Assembly (NCBI GenBank): GCA_965223215.1
Contig: CBDCVZ010000010.1
Coordinates: 1,674,001-1,738,000 of the forward strand
Direction: 5' to 3'
Length of the DNA: 64,000 bases
Origin: JABDMH01 sp965223215
GTDB lineage: Bacteria > Bacteroidota > Bacteroidia > Chitinophagales > Saprospiraceae
Shown: positions 49,201 through 57,998 of the stretch, in pieces
How the letters are laid out: the number at the start of each line of letters is the position of its first letter
How positions within the stretch are numbered: the stretch's first letter is position 1
Made by a program: the position numbers and the translations under genes
Notes under the pieces: generated by a model
The model's database searches: none
Seen by the model: only the letters and a program-made list of their open reading frames with translations
What the model was told of the DNA's origin: nothing

Positions 49201-51153
49201 CAATATAAACAAGTCTGGATTTCCTGAAATGTCCGACAAACGAAAGGTATAGTCACCGTCTTCCGGTGCCACGAAATATGCCCCAAACTCGGCTGAAGTA
49301 TATTGGTCCTGATAGGGGTCTTCAGCATCGGCACAAAAATAAGCGCAAATTCGTCGGTTATTCCCACCGCGTGCGTCGGCATCTAACGATTGATCACAGA
49401 CCAGTTGGGGGTAGTCACTGCAATCGTCCATGCAGGAGACGCTGATGCGAAAATCTCCGGTATTACCTCGAGAATCAACAATGGCATTGTAAGTTGATTC
49501 AGCAGTAACATTGGGAATGATAATTCTAGCCACAGGATCGGAAGCGTTTCCTCGGTCCACGAACGCACAAAATTCAGAAGGTTCTCCGTCGGAGTCTTCC
49601 AAGCGACAATTTTCAGTAACACAAAGATCAAGTAGGTCATCCTGATCGAGTTCATGAATACCGATGAATATATGATCACCACCATTAAAACCTGTAATTT
49701 CATACGTCAATTCTGGCCCATCAAAGCCATTCGTACCATTTGGTTCACAAAAAGTGTAATCACTAATAACTTGACTTATACCAAAAATGGAATCGCCATT
49801 ATTGCCCTCAATAGATTGTCCACATGATATCTCAATGGCATTCTCACAGGTGAATTGGCATTCTCCAAACCGGTGCAGTATCTTTCGATCACTGCTGTTA
49901 GCATCCAACCTGCAAAAGCCTGCAGACATGTAGCAACTCCCAGTGGGTATACTATACTCGTAACAGCTGAGAAAACAATTGTCTAGATATGCCCAATTGG
50001 TTTGGAAATCTTCAGTATCGGTATAGTGTGCAATTAATCCTTTGGTCAATTCACCTTCCAGACATCCACCGATCAAATATCCATCGTCGTAAACAATCGA
50101 GCGCCCCGAATATTCGAACGCCAAATTTACGGGAAGTATAGCGACCAGTGATGACGTTAATTGGGTTTGAGCCTGCACGTCAAGTTTCCAAAACCAATCT
50201 CCTGAAAAATTTGTAACCTGAGATCCGGGTCCGAATGAGGAACAAGAATTGCTTGTACTTGAGCCGATGATTGCGAAACCATTATCTGGTGTGGCCGTTG
50301 CATCGACCAATGTCTCACATGCATTTGCAAATAAATTTCTACTATACTCTAATCCCAGAGTATTGTTGAACCTCAATACCCAGACATCGTCATTACAGGG
50401 TGAGCAATCTACATCATCGCTGCAGGTCATTCCACACTCCTGCGTGTCCACATCAATGGTTCCGAAAAAAATAATGTCATCGTCAACCATTGATCTTTCG
50501 ATATCAATGATTTCTTTTCCCCACAGAATTTCGTTACTGATATGTTGGTCTATGCGATCTCTAAAGCTCTGGTCAACATTTAAGTCTTCGTCAAACCTGG
50601 CTACATAGGCACGATTTGTCTTGAAAGGATAATATCCTCCGACTATAAATCCATCGCCAGATTTCAGCAACCCATTTTTTCCGATAAACGGATGTCCACA
50701 ATTCCCAGCGAAAAAAGGTACTGGCGGTATTGCACCTATTTCACATGGACCCATGGAAGTGGAGTCCAGCCATGTTCCACTATTCTTATCCAGTTTTAAG
50801 ATTAAGGCTCCAACATCTGAATTGCCCGCTACTATGAATGAATTATCAAGTTCAACGGCGTGAAGAACAGAATTGACGAGATTCACACCTGCCGATGCAG
50901 ACCACAAAAGGTCACCTTGTGGACTGACCAATTGCACACATCCTTGATTGACAAAGAAGTCCGTGAAGATGGTTTTACTGCCCGAAATTAAATAGTTGCC
51001 ATCACTGGTTTCCAAGACATGCATCGCCTGACTTGTCTCAATATCGGATTCATAAAATTGATCGACCGGATCCGGCTGGGCCACACTGCCATAACTCATC
51101 AGGATGAGTATGCTGTGGAGCACGTAAGGGTAAATTGATATTTTTTTCATCAC
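46219..51153 (-). CDS. Giant T9SS type-B surface protein, paralog of the 1758-residue adhesin
   Basis: 1644 residues with a signal peptide (MMKKISIYPYVLHSILILMSYGSVAQ). Residues ~40-420 form a propeller-like segment of the delta-60/quinoprotein type (AMHVLETSDGNYLISGS, HAVELDNSFIVAGNSD). Then come repeated ~130-residue Cys-rich modules (C.NAIEISCGQSIEGNN, CEDAIDVRCGFFVEGNN, LLDLFILDECDPFSC) shared with the other adhesin, then PKD/Ig-like repeats. The end is a type-B sorting domain (NNDIAIFDREGTLVHV, LNDWDGR, VPTGSYYFVLAL). Its start lies 1 bp from the end of the pseudocaspase gene, so it is the last tightly linked gene of the ubiquitin-like operon. It shares the propeller-at-N-terminus theme with that upstream neighbour. 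Confidence 0.9.
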   Translation of the reverse strand: MMKKISIYPYVLHSILILMSYGSVAQPDPVDQFYESDIETSQAMHVLETSDGNYLISGSKTIFTDFFVNQGCVQLVSPQGDLLWSASAGVNLVNSVLHAVELDNSFIVAGNSDVGALILKLDKNSGTWLDSTSMGPCEIGAIPPVPFFAGNCGHPFIGKNGLLKSGDGFIVGGYYPFKTNRAYVARFDEDLNVDQSFRDRIDQHISNEILWGKEIIDIERSMVDDDIIFFGTIDVDTQECGMTCSDDVDCSPCNDDVWVLRFNNTLGLEYSRNLFANACETLVDATATPDNGFAIIGSSTSNSCSSFGPGSQVTNFSGDWFWKLDVQAQTQLTSSLVAILPVNLAFEYSGRSIVYDDGYLIGGCLEGELTKGLIAHYTDTEDFQTNWAYLDNCFLSCYEYSIPTGSCYMSAGFCRLDANSSDRKILHRFGECQFTCENAIEISCGQSIEGNNGDSIFGISQVISDYTFCEPNGTNGFDGPELTYEITGFNGGDHIFIGIHELDQDDLLDLCVTENCRLEDSDGEPSEFCAFVDRGNASDPVARIIIPNVTAESTYNAIVDSRGNTGDFRISVSCMDDCSDYPQLVCDQSLDADARGGNNRRICAYFCADAEDPYQDQYTSAEFGAYFVAPEDGDYTFRLSDISGNPDLFILSKCDPFSCLARSQNLGTNEEMATVFLTADQTVYLLVDSREGNSQSVLSVECCNDITCGCEDAIDVRCGFFVEGNNRNGKSKLSDYRVCDTEAMGLVQKELIYRLDNMQIDPFKPTDIFIDFEELNQNVGLDVFVVENCNSANVDEVSPAQCIVSSLRSDRSDNPSFLTIPQANSQSEYYIIVDAQNRENDFRLSISCPEDCNNTGPLECNDTIISRFNNNTNGSAKICSYYHPDDERHFTRYDAADLKSPFIPPRDGIYTFRISEFSNGNLLDLFILDECDPFSCIGYSVGGTGVEESVQLVLDANDTVYVIVDGQGTETESDFTLMVECCEAGASQVFLDNQETDATICLGSNDPSILNMIHSGSESAPYQFILTDTFDVIQEEISTSFDAARLTRGKYRIYGVSYLHDLFLDEGGLVTEVTGSICAIVSDNFINVCVDSAYQIFIDTTLCFGEGLLVCDTLLSDTGEHQINCISQSGCDSIISVNLSIERPEVEISGNLSFCSNRSTTLFATPGFASYLWSNEDEQETIPVATPGLYSVTVTTENGCTDSDTVEVTAFEDQGFRLISDTTICSGDEISLVQTSFCVDCSCSWTPETGLDDANVCNPMARPNQRTTYILTAVSQDDCEVRDSVTIDVAESPQARITASAEVICLGDSVVLDGNGGECEWLLPDGTNALTCIIIPSPDEDQSYRFVASVDELCYDTASIDIRVVDPPDINLIEDTSICQGLAIDLISDSDCLDCECSWTPRSGFFQPDDCGSITRPEVSTTYILEATKEGVCRVIDSVAIEVRESRTVKANNDHFVLRKNNTGIILLDSVLVNDSIINLGIALRLEQIFFEIIRPLPSDFPPQINIEEQTDRLIIDVGDVLGLDTFQYIITDRNCGSSDTGTIQLQVVENDQVSLCNPDEERVGCKVLDGIEDYENNDIAIFDREGTLVHVKKQYLNDWDGRHILTGERVPTGSYYFVLALREHRQTRIDGGTIKGVITIVRR

Positions 51154-51154
51154 A

Positions 51155-54100
51155 TTAAAAAGCTACAACTTGCACCATTTCAAAGTCAGTCTCACCGGTG
51201 GGATCATCAAAGAATGGTGTTTGAGGTTCACTATTGGCAGCAAACTTCATGACACCTCGTTTTAACTGATCGAAAAACTCCTTAGTGCTGATAATATTAT
51301 TTTTGTCCTCATCAATGAGGGGTAAATTGCTTTGATTTAATGCTTCAAAAATGGCTTGTGCAAAGACGCCTTTTTCCAACTTATCGCTTTCAAAAGATGC
51401 CTGGCTAGGTCCGCAAGCAAGAATAACAGGTGTGCGATTCGGTACATTTTGCATCATCGAAACGAATTCTTGACTGAGTATAGGCATGTCTTCCTCTTTA
51501 GATTCCTTATCATCATTTTCTTCAACCCGCTCATTAAACACATCTAAGAATATCAATTTTCGGCAATTGATTTGACCCAAAAATCGCTCAATAATTTCGC
51601 GATATTCAATACTGGTATAATCGGGATAAAACCCGTCAAAATTAGAGGCCTTAATCCGAAAGGTTCCTGGTGTAGTGATGGTCGCATGTGAAGAAATGAA
51701 TAGCAACACCAGATCATCGGGTTTGATTTCTCCTTTAAAATATTGTGTCTTAAGTGTTCCGATATTATATGCCAGTTTTGTGTCTACCGTGCTGCTTCGA
51801 TCATTTAGTAAATTGACCCTAATTTCTTCAAAGTAAAGATTTCCCACTTCAGAAAAGATCTCGCCAAATGACTCTGCGTCATTACCCGCATATGCTTTGA
51901 TCTTTCGTATCGGCACCCCGATGGACAATATGTGTAAGACCGGTTTAACTGGGTTATACTCAACGGATATTGGATCCGTATTGAAGATACCTGCTGGTGA
52001 CTTGGCTTGTAGGTAAATTTCGTTGACACCCGTGTCTAACATAAAGCGCCCCTGATATCGATATTGATGAGCGTATAGATTTTCATACGCTTTGTCATGA
52101 GTGTAAGTGTTCATTTCTGCCTCAGATGTTACCACGGCCTGCTGATTTACATAGACCGTTATATCTTTTGAAGTCAGTGAATGATTTGCATATAAATTTA
52201 GCCTCGCCGGGAAAGCAGGATCTGTGACCACAATATTGGTTGAATCCGAAAATCCCAACCAATCTGCCAGCAAATCTCTTGTAACAGGTTGCGGTAATAT
52301 CTCCTCTTCTTCGATTAAGAGATTTGATGAATCACTAGCGGTAAGGGTGAGGGTTGAATCGATTACTTGATAGCCTATCTTCAAGGTATCACCATAGAAC
52401 AGGAAATCAGGCTGAAATTCAACATAAACCCTTTGCCTTTGACCTGGTCCGATGTCGCCCAAATTTTGCCACCAAGGACCCAAATTTTTAACCGCCCGCG
52501 GAAGTTTGTGTTGAAAAATGACATTTTGAGCGGTTGCATTCCCTGTATTGACCACATTCATCGCAAGCCGCATATGGCTACCTCGTTGAAATCCTCGATC
52601 GCTCATGGCTTCAAATTCTGCATTCTCCAAAACTAAGTTCGGTTGAGCCACGCGATCATACTGCAAGATCAGGCCATGTGGCTTGCCAACGGTGTTCCAG
52701 CTGGTGACCTGCTTTCCGATGGTATTTGGGTCCATCTGAAGCAATTGTACCTGCATCTCCAACTGACCCGGATCTAAGGGGTTCAAGAGTTTTATTGGAA
52801 CATCTAGATTTACTTGCTCCTTGCCTGATATTTTACCGATCATTAAGGTATCGAGCCACGCCACAATACCTTCACCCTGTGGGCAGCTGGTCTTCGCTGC
52901 CAGGTTATAATAGGTGTGCGGACTACTGTTGGTGATGGTTACGCGGACAGCAGCCTTCTCACCAAAGGTGAGGATATTGTTTTGATCCTCGTCGTGTAAA
53001 GTACTGGCATCAAAGTCAAAATCCTCTTGACCGCATAAGATTAAATTGGGTATCTCCGGCCTCATTTTCATGATCCAGGCTTCTCCACTTCGCGGAAATC
53101 GAGTGGTCGATCCAACCATAACAATGGATCCATCGTTCGAATGAATACCACGATGCAAGCGATCGTGTTTTTCATTCCCCAAAAAATTTGCTTTGTCATT
53201 TTGCCAAAGTCGCTCTCCACTTTGTCCATCCACCTTTAAAACCCATCCATTATCTCGCTTGTCTCCTTGCTCCCTTCCACGACCGAAGAGATAAATTTCA
53301 CCTGCATAATTTTGGGCGAGTGACTCAAAGTAATCATCTTCATGCGGCACACCATATGGCCTATGAGAAATCCGATCTCCATCGTTTGAAATTTGTAACA
53401 ATACCCCGTCCCTCTGATACCTCTTGCTATACGTGGTACCTGCAATTGCTATATTTCCATCACTTTTCTCAATAATATCATAACCGATCAACAGTTTGTC
53501 CTTGGTTTGATAAGTCTTATGCCATAATAATTCACCTTCAGGTGATAAGGCTAAAGCAATCAATTCCGTTTCCAGGGTCTTTTTTGAGTTTCCTGCCCAT
53601 CCAGTGACTAAAATTGTATCATTATTCAAATGAACTGCTGCCATTGCCTCAGATCGGGCGTATTGATTCCAGCGCAGTTTCCATAACTCTAAACCCTCAC
53701 CATTAATCAAAACTGCGTACAACTGCTCCTTCTGCGTACCCACTAATAAAAATCTATCCTCTCCTACCGGAATCACATCATTAAATTGCTCATCATTGAT
53801 GGTACTAAATTCGCCCGATTTAAACCATTCATCTCTCAAATCATCCTTGAGCTTTAGCACGACTGCATCTCTACCGCCCTTATAGCCTTCACCAGGTGAT
53901 TCTGTATAGCCTGCAATCACATACCCGCCGTCCCGTGCGATGGCTACACCTTTAGCCACGTCCTTATTCTCACGACCTAATCTCTTTTCACCCAGCAATG
54001 CACATTGAGGGTCGGTCAACATGATGTAAAAGTCTTCTTTGCCCTCTGTCCTACTCTTTGTTGATCCTACCGCAACATACCCGCCTTTTAGATTCTCCTT

Positions 54101-54262
54101 GACATCAAAAAATACATCCATTCGCGCTCCCCCAAATCGCTCCTCGAAAATAATCTCGAAATCCTTCGGTTTAAGAATGATAAATGATGAAAAGACAAAG
54201 ACCGCCAGTATTAATGACTTCATAATTATTGAGAGGTGCCAACCGTTCCTTTTGGAATTCAT
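51155..54262 (-). CDS. Exported propeller/CARDB-like protein ending in a cysteine-less caspase fold
   Basis: 1035 residues. The signal/anchor is MKSLILAVFVFSSFIIL (Met14 is an alternative start, 54223). Residues ~50-410 are quinoprotein-like blades (GGYVAVGSTKS, GGYVIAGYTES). Residues ~430-700 hold two CARDB-like Ig folds (VRVTITNSSPHTYYNL, MNVVNTGNATAQNV). Residues ~773-1030 look like a peptidase C14 (caspase) domain: HILSIGV, NDAESFGEIF, DDLVLLFISSHAT (His ~859), KLIFLDVF, VILACGPSQASFES, GVFAQAIFEALN. The catalytic Cys expected after LD-x is Phe (~909), and the SGHG turn is SSHA. It is therefore predicted to be proteolytically dead, perhaps a binding or scaffold domain. It is separated by 2 bp from the M23 gene and 1 bp from the adhesin gene. 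Confidence 0.75.
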   Translation of the reverse strand: MNSKRNGWHLSIIMKSLILAVFVFSSFIILKPKDFEIIFEERFGGARMDVFFDVKENLKGGYVAVGSTKSRTEGKEDFYIMLTDPQCALLGEKRLGRENKDVAKGVAIARDGGYVIAGYTESPGEGYKGGRDAVVLKLKDDLRDEWFKSGEFSTINDEQFNDVIPVGEDRFLLVGTQKEQLYAVLINGEGLELWKLRWNQYARSEAMAAVHLNNDTILVTGWAGNSKKTLETELIALALSPEGELLWHKTYQTKDKLLIGYDIIEKSDGNIAIAGTTYSKRYQRDGVLLQISNDGDRISHRPYGVPHEDDYFESLAQNYAGEIYLFGRGREQGDKRDNGWVLKVDGQSGERLWQNDKANFLGNEKHDRLHRGIHSNDGSIVMVGSTTRFPRSGEAWIMKMRPEIPNLILCGQEDFDFDASTLHDEDQNNILTFGEKAAVRVTITNSSPHTYYNLAAKTSCPQGEGIVAWLDTLMIGKISGKEQVNLDVPIKLLNPLDPGQLEMQVQLLQMDPNTIGKQVTSWNTVGKPHGLILQYDRVAQPNLVLENAEFEAMSDRGFQRGSHMRLAMNVVNTGNATAQNVIFQHKLPRAVKNLGPWWQNLGDIGPGQRQRVYVEFQPDFLFYGDTLKIGYQVIDSTLTLTASDSSNLLIEEEEILPQPVTRDLLADWLGFSDSTNIVVTDPAFPARLNLYANHSLTSKDITVYVNQQAVVTSEAEMNTYTHDKAYENLYAHQYRYQGRFMLDTGVNEIYLQAKSPAGIFNTDPISVEYNPVKPVLHILSIGVPIRKIKAYAGNDAESFGEIFSEVGNLYFEEIRVNLLNDRSSTVDTKLAYNIGTLKTQYFKGEIKPDDLVLLFISSHATITTPGTFRIKASNFDGFYPDYTSIEYREIIERFLGQINCRKLIFLDVFNERVEENDDKESKEEDMPILSQEFVSMMQNVPNRTPVILACGPSQASFESDKLEKGVFAQAIFEALNQSNLPLIDEDKNNIISTKEFFDQLKRGVMKFAANSEPQTPFFDDPTGETDFEMVQVVAF

Positions 54263-54264
54263 GA

Positions 54265-55623
54265 TTAAAATGTGATTTTTGATAATGCCCTATCCAGAGA
54301 ATCTCGGATTGCGGCAAATGCTTCGTAGGTCTTCCCTGTTAATTGTTCTAGATGGGGCATTTTTTCATCAAAGAAATCTATCTGCTGACCATTTTTCCAG
54401 AAACGCAAACATACATGTGGGCCAGTGGAATTACCTGTGCTACCCACATAACCAATGATTTCTCCTTGTCTAATCTCTCTACCCGGCTTAACATCTTCTG
54501 CAAAATCCAACATATGCAAATATTGGGTCTGATAGATTTCGTCGTGTTTGATCTTGATATAATAACCATTGCCCATTGAAAAATCAGCTTTCTCAATCAC
54601 ACCGTGCGAAAGCGCCCTAATGGGGGTTCCTTCAGGTGCAGCAAAATCAATCCCATTGTGCTGCTGAACCTTCCCACTTAATGGATGCCGTCTGAGGCCA
54701 AATGGAGAAGAAACCCTGGTAAACTTAACCGGTGCACGAAGAAATTGTCGCTGAGCAGAATAGCCCTTATCATCATAATAGGCACCGTTCTCAAATTGGT
54801 AGAGTCGACTTATTTTTCCGTCTGCGTGAAACTCTATGGCACGAATGTCTACTGAAACCAACTTTTCATCGGCAAAAGCCTTTTGATAAACCGCACGAAA
54901 CTTTGCTTTGCTTTGATCTGAAATATGATGCAGATCAATGGTATATTCCAGCGTTTCTTCTAAATCTTGTACAAATTCAGGACTAAAACCATCCTTTATC
55001 AAAGAATAGTAGAAATTATCGTAGGTAACTAAGTGCGATCTCGATTCGCTTTTGATGATTAACTCGCGATCTAATCGCTGGATATAGGCCGTGTCTCCAA
55101 ATCCAATCCGAACTTCATATATCGAAGGTTCTGGAATAAAAGAAATGTAGAGATATCCTGGCCTTTGGCGCTCCATCGACAAAGTTAACAATGCACCTTC
55201 GATTTCCTCAGGTTTTACTTCTCGATTCAATTGATGAGAAAGACGTGCTACTGTGTTTTCATCGACGTCCAGAGTCGGGTCGTTGAGACCAAGTTGATAC
55301 AGGGCTGCAGTTAAGCTGGTCTCCGAGTCAATGCGATAATAATCCTGTGTGATGAAACGCGGTTCTATCTGATCCGTCACGAGTGGAGTGATAACGCTTT
55401 CTGCATTTAAATCTGACGCCGGCTCGTCATCGTGCAGAAGAAGGAAGGCACTCACTAATACCACAACTAAGGAAAAAAGTGCCAGTGAAATAAGTCCTTT
55501 ATTGGACTGCTTTTTTACGGGTCGAAATTGGATCGGATTTACGGGTGACTGATTGTCGAGCACCCTGGGGTCAGGTACCTTTCCCTCTCCTTTTCGTTTT
55601 ATCTTAATTCTTCCCTTAGTCAT
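54265..55623 (-). CDS. Membrane-anchored M23-family peptidoglycan endopeptidase
   Basis: A 452-residue protein with a basic cytosolic N-terminus (~44 residues), one membrane helix (SLALFSLVVVLVSAFLLL, ~46-63) and a periplasmic linker domain. The peptidase domain follows at ~300-430: SSPFGLRRHPLSGKVQQHNG, HNGIDFAAPEGTPI (zinc His and Asp), and GNSTGPHVCLRFWKNGQ. The last motif has His-Val-Cys where the family usually has His-x-His, a variant recalled as common in Bacteroidota members; the Cys may replace the third zinc ligand. It probably cuts peptide cross-links. Inside this operon it may open the wall for assembly of the envelope machine. Gaps are 14 bp upstream and 2 bp downstream. Confidence 0.88.
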   Translation of the reverse strand: MTKGRIKIKRKGEGKVPDPRVLDNQSPVNPIQFRPVKKQSNKGLISLALFSLVVVLVSAFLLLHDDEPASDLNAESVITPLVTDQIEPRFITQDYYRIDSETSLTAALYQLGLNDPTLDVDENTVARLSHQLNREVKPEEIEGALLTLSMERQRPGYLYISFIPEPSIYEVRIGFGDTAYIQRLDRELIIKSESRSHLVTYDNFYYSLIKDGFSPEFVQDLEETLEYTIDLHHISDQSKAKFRAVYQKAFADEKLVSVDIRAIEFHADGKISRLYQFENGAYYDDKGYSAQRQFLRAPVKFTRVSSPFGLRRHPLSGKVQQHNGIDFAAPEGTPIRALSHGVIEKADFSMGNGYYIKIKHDEIYQTQYLHMLDFAEDVKPGREIRQGEIIGYVGSTGNSTGPHVCLRFWKNGQQIDFFDEKMPHLEQLTGKTYEAFAAIRDSLDRALSKITF

Positions 55624-55637
55624 AGGTTATTCATTTC

Positions 55638-57998
55638 CTAGTAGTGTTTTCCTTTTTGGTAGCTGTGCTCAGTCATGTGAATGTCTGGTCCCTCTCCCTT
55701 TTTTCTCTTTTCCTTATATCGAAGTTGGGTACGACTATGTCTACCCAATTGGATGATATCTTGATCGGTAAGTGCTGTTCTTCCATCGGCCTTAATTACT
55801 CTCCCATTTAATACGACCTCTCCCACTGGTTCAATCCAAACTTTATTCTGGTCCAGCTTAAAGGTTGCATGTTTGTCCAACACGGCTTCGTCATGCCACT
55901 TGACGAATAGTTGATTTTTAGGTGCAATGCCAACAGTTACTGGCATACCCTGCCGGAGCCATTTGCTGATTGGTACCATGTGACCGCGGTACTGGTCTGG
56001 AGAAATAAATTCCATCTCAAAATCTTCCAGTGTGGTTACGACCGAGACAATGATATAGCCGGTGATGGCACCCAGTGATAGTAAACTCACCAACCGGATA
56101 GGTTCTGGATTGACCCATCCCTGTACAAAACCCAGATTGTAAACAATAAATGAAACCAAACATGCGAGACCTGCGGCAAGGATGGCTCGACTCAAAATAA
56201 TGCTGGATTGAAAACTGAGTATGAGGGCTAGAAGCAATCCGAAAATCAGCCAAGTGATCAATCCTGCTAAGAATCCAGAAGAGATGACTCCTGGATGAAC
56301 GGCTGCTCCAAAAAAGAATGCCACACCTCCAGCAAACGCCCCTGCCAATGTTTTCAGAAGAACGCGAACTACTGCAAAACCTTGTATGCGTGCCAACTGA
56401 TCTGGCAAAGAAAGTCCTAAAGCAAATCCTAGACCCATTGAGATACCAACGAATGTATCATTGGCAATTTCACTGCAATTTACGCAGACTCCTGCAGCAT
56501 CCAACTGGGCAACACCTAATTTAGCAAGGATGAAAGAGACCAGGCTATTAAATTCCTCAAATGTCAAAAAACGCCCGCGGTGAAGTGCATAACAAATCCA
56601 AGCAATCAGCCCTCCCACAGCACCAAACCACAACCAATTTAATTTTTTAAGCTCACCTTTTTGTGTGAAAAATCCAGCACTTATCTCTTCGGCCCCCGCC
56701 CCATCACAACCCAAGGAGTGAATACACTCTGGAAAATGTGGACACTTGTCACCTACACCTTCCCACACACGCAATGGGATTAATTGTTGACACTTACTTA
56801 CGACCAGCGTGCCATCGGGGATGGCTTCATTGGAGACGGTATCAAAGGCTACTGAATTGCCCTGCTGCCGGTAAGGCTGAACAAATTTCTTCATAAATTC
56901 GCGACGCTTAAAAAGTGGAATTAATAAGCTCAAGGCCGAAAAGAGCAGAAATACTAATGCCAGTCCGACCGCGAATAATTTCAACCAAAATGAACTACCT
57001 GATTTGGCGGGGATCGGATAATTAATCTTACCTGCTCGATAGGGTCTTCTATCTTGAGCAAGCACTTCATTATCATCTATCCAATCGGCTTGCAACACGC
57101 GAGGCCTGCCAAGATAAGGCAGCTGATTATTTTCTAGAATGATGCGGTAATTTCCGCTCAAGCCCGAAATTAACCGAAAGAATATTGAATCTAATTGTTC
57201 GGGCGTCTCGGAAAAACTGTATACATCGAGCGCATTTTGGGTAGAATCAGGTAATTGGCTCAAAAAATTTTCGTCAGCTCCCTGTCCCAAACCGACCGGA
57301 AAAACTAAAGTATTATGATCAACTTCACTAAGGGCATCAAACACTTGAGGTAGCTGTGGTTTGACTGCACCTTGGAGATATTTCGGATTGCGGCGAACGT
57401 CATGCTCTCCATCCGAAAGTAATATGATCGCTTTCTTTCCTGGAAATTGTGACATCTCACGTGACTTGGTAATAATGGCGGTGTATAAGTCTGTATCGCG
57501 GCCAGTGGTCTGAAGGCTATCAAGCAATCCAGCCATGCTCTCAGCTGTAAATGGTATGCTTTCTGAGATTTCATCGTGAAAGGTCGCCAAGAACAATTGG
57601 GTGCCGGCAGGCAATTTGCTATGTGTAATGGTTTTGTTTACCGCCGCCTTGGCACCAGCGAACTTGTTCCCCTTCATACTGCCACTGAGGTCAATCAAAA
57701 ACAAGATACTCAGTTGCTCTTGTTTCTTTGGCCTAATGTCTTCAATCAAATCGATTTCGAGTGGATACAAATGCCCGGCTTTTTCATCGAAAAATCTTAA
57801 TTGACTCACTTGTAAGTCAACGGGTTCACCTTTGAGTTTAGCGACCAATTCAATACTAATTTGACCATTGAATTCATTAATTACGGGTCGACTTACCTGA
57901 AATATGAGGGTGGAATCTAAAGTTTGACTCAGGGAGATAAACGTCGCGAAAAGCAAGCACACCAAATTCAAAGAAAAGGTCTTTACATATTTGCTCAT
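55638..57998 (-). CDS. vWA-domain polytopic membrane protein with C-terminal FHA-like domain
   Basis: 786 residues. After the signal peptide comes an extracytoplasmic vWA domain (~95-285) with an intact MIDAS (DLSGSMKG at 103, TGRDTDLYTA, LLSDGEHD). A membrane helix (~345-368) follows. A Cys-rich cytosolic segment (DKCPHFPECIHSLGCDG) could bind metal. About six more helices lie at ~460-670. A C-terminal FHA-like domain (~690-770) contains VNV-type strands, VVLNGRVIKADGRTALTDQD and IIQLGRHSRTQLRY. FHA folds bind phosphothreonine, so the protein could link a periplasmic ligand-binding event with a cytosolic partner. It overlaps the JAMM gene by 4 nt. Confidence 0.82.
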   Translation of the reverse strand: MSKYVKTFSLNLVCLLFATFISLSQTLDSTLIFQVSRPVINEFNGQISIELVAKLKGEPVDLQVSQLRFFDEKAGHLYPLEIDLIEDIRPKKQEQLSILFLIDLSGSMKGNKFAGAKAAVNKTITHSKLPAGTQLFLATFHDEISESIPFTAESMAGLLDSLQTTGRDTDLYTAIITKSREMSQFPGKKAIILLSDGEHDVRRNPKYLQGAVKPQLPQVFDALSEVDHNTLVFPVGLGQGADENFLSQLPDSTQNALDVYSFSETPEQLDSIFFRLISGLSGNYRIILENNQLPYLGRPRVLQADWIDDNEVLAQDRRPYRAGKINYPIPAKSGSSFWLKLFAVGLALVFLLFSALSLLIPLFKRREFMKKFVQPYRQQGNSVAFDTVSNEAIPDGTLVVSKCQQLIPLRVWEGVGDKCPHFPECIHSLGCDGAGAEEISAGFFTQKGELKKLNWLWFGAVGGLIAWICYALHRGRFLTFEEFNSLVSFILAKLGVAQLDAAGVCVNCSEIANDTFVGISMGLGFALGLSLPDQLARIQGFAVVRVLLKTLAGAFAGGVAFFFGAAVHPGVISSGFLAGLITWLIFGLLLALILSFQSSIILSRAILAAGLACLVSFIVYNLGFVQGWVNPEPIRLVSLLSLGAITGYIIVSVVTTLEDFEMEFISPDQYRGHMVPISKWLRQGMPVTVGIAPKNQLFVKWHDEAVLDKHATFKLDQNKVWIEPVGEVVLNGRVIKADGRTALTDQDIIQLGRHSRTQLRYKEKRKKGEGPDIHMTEHSYQKGKHY

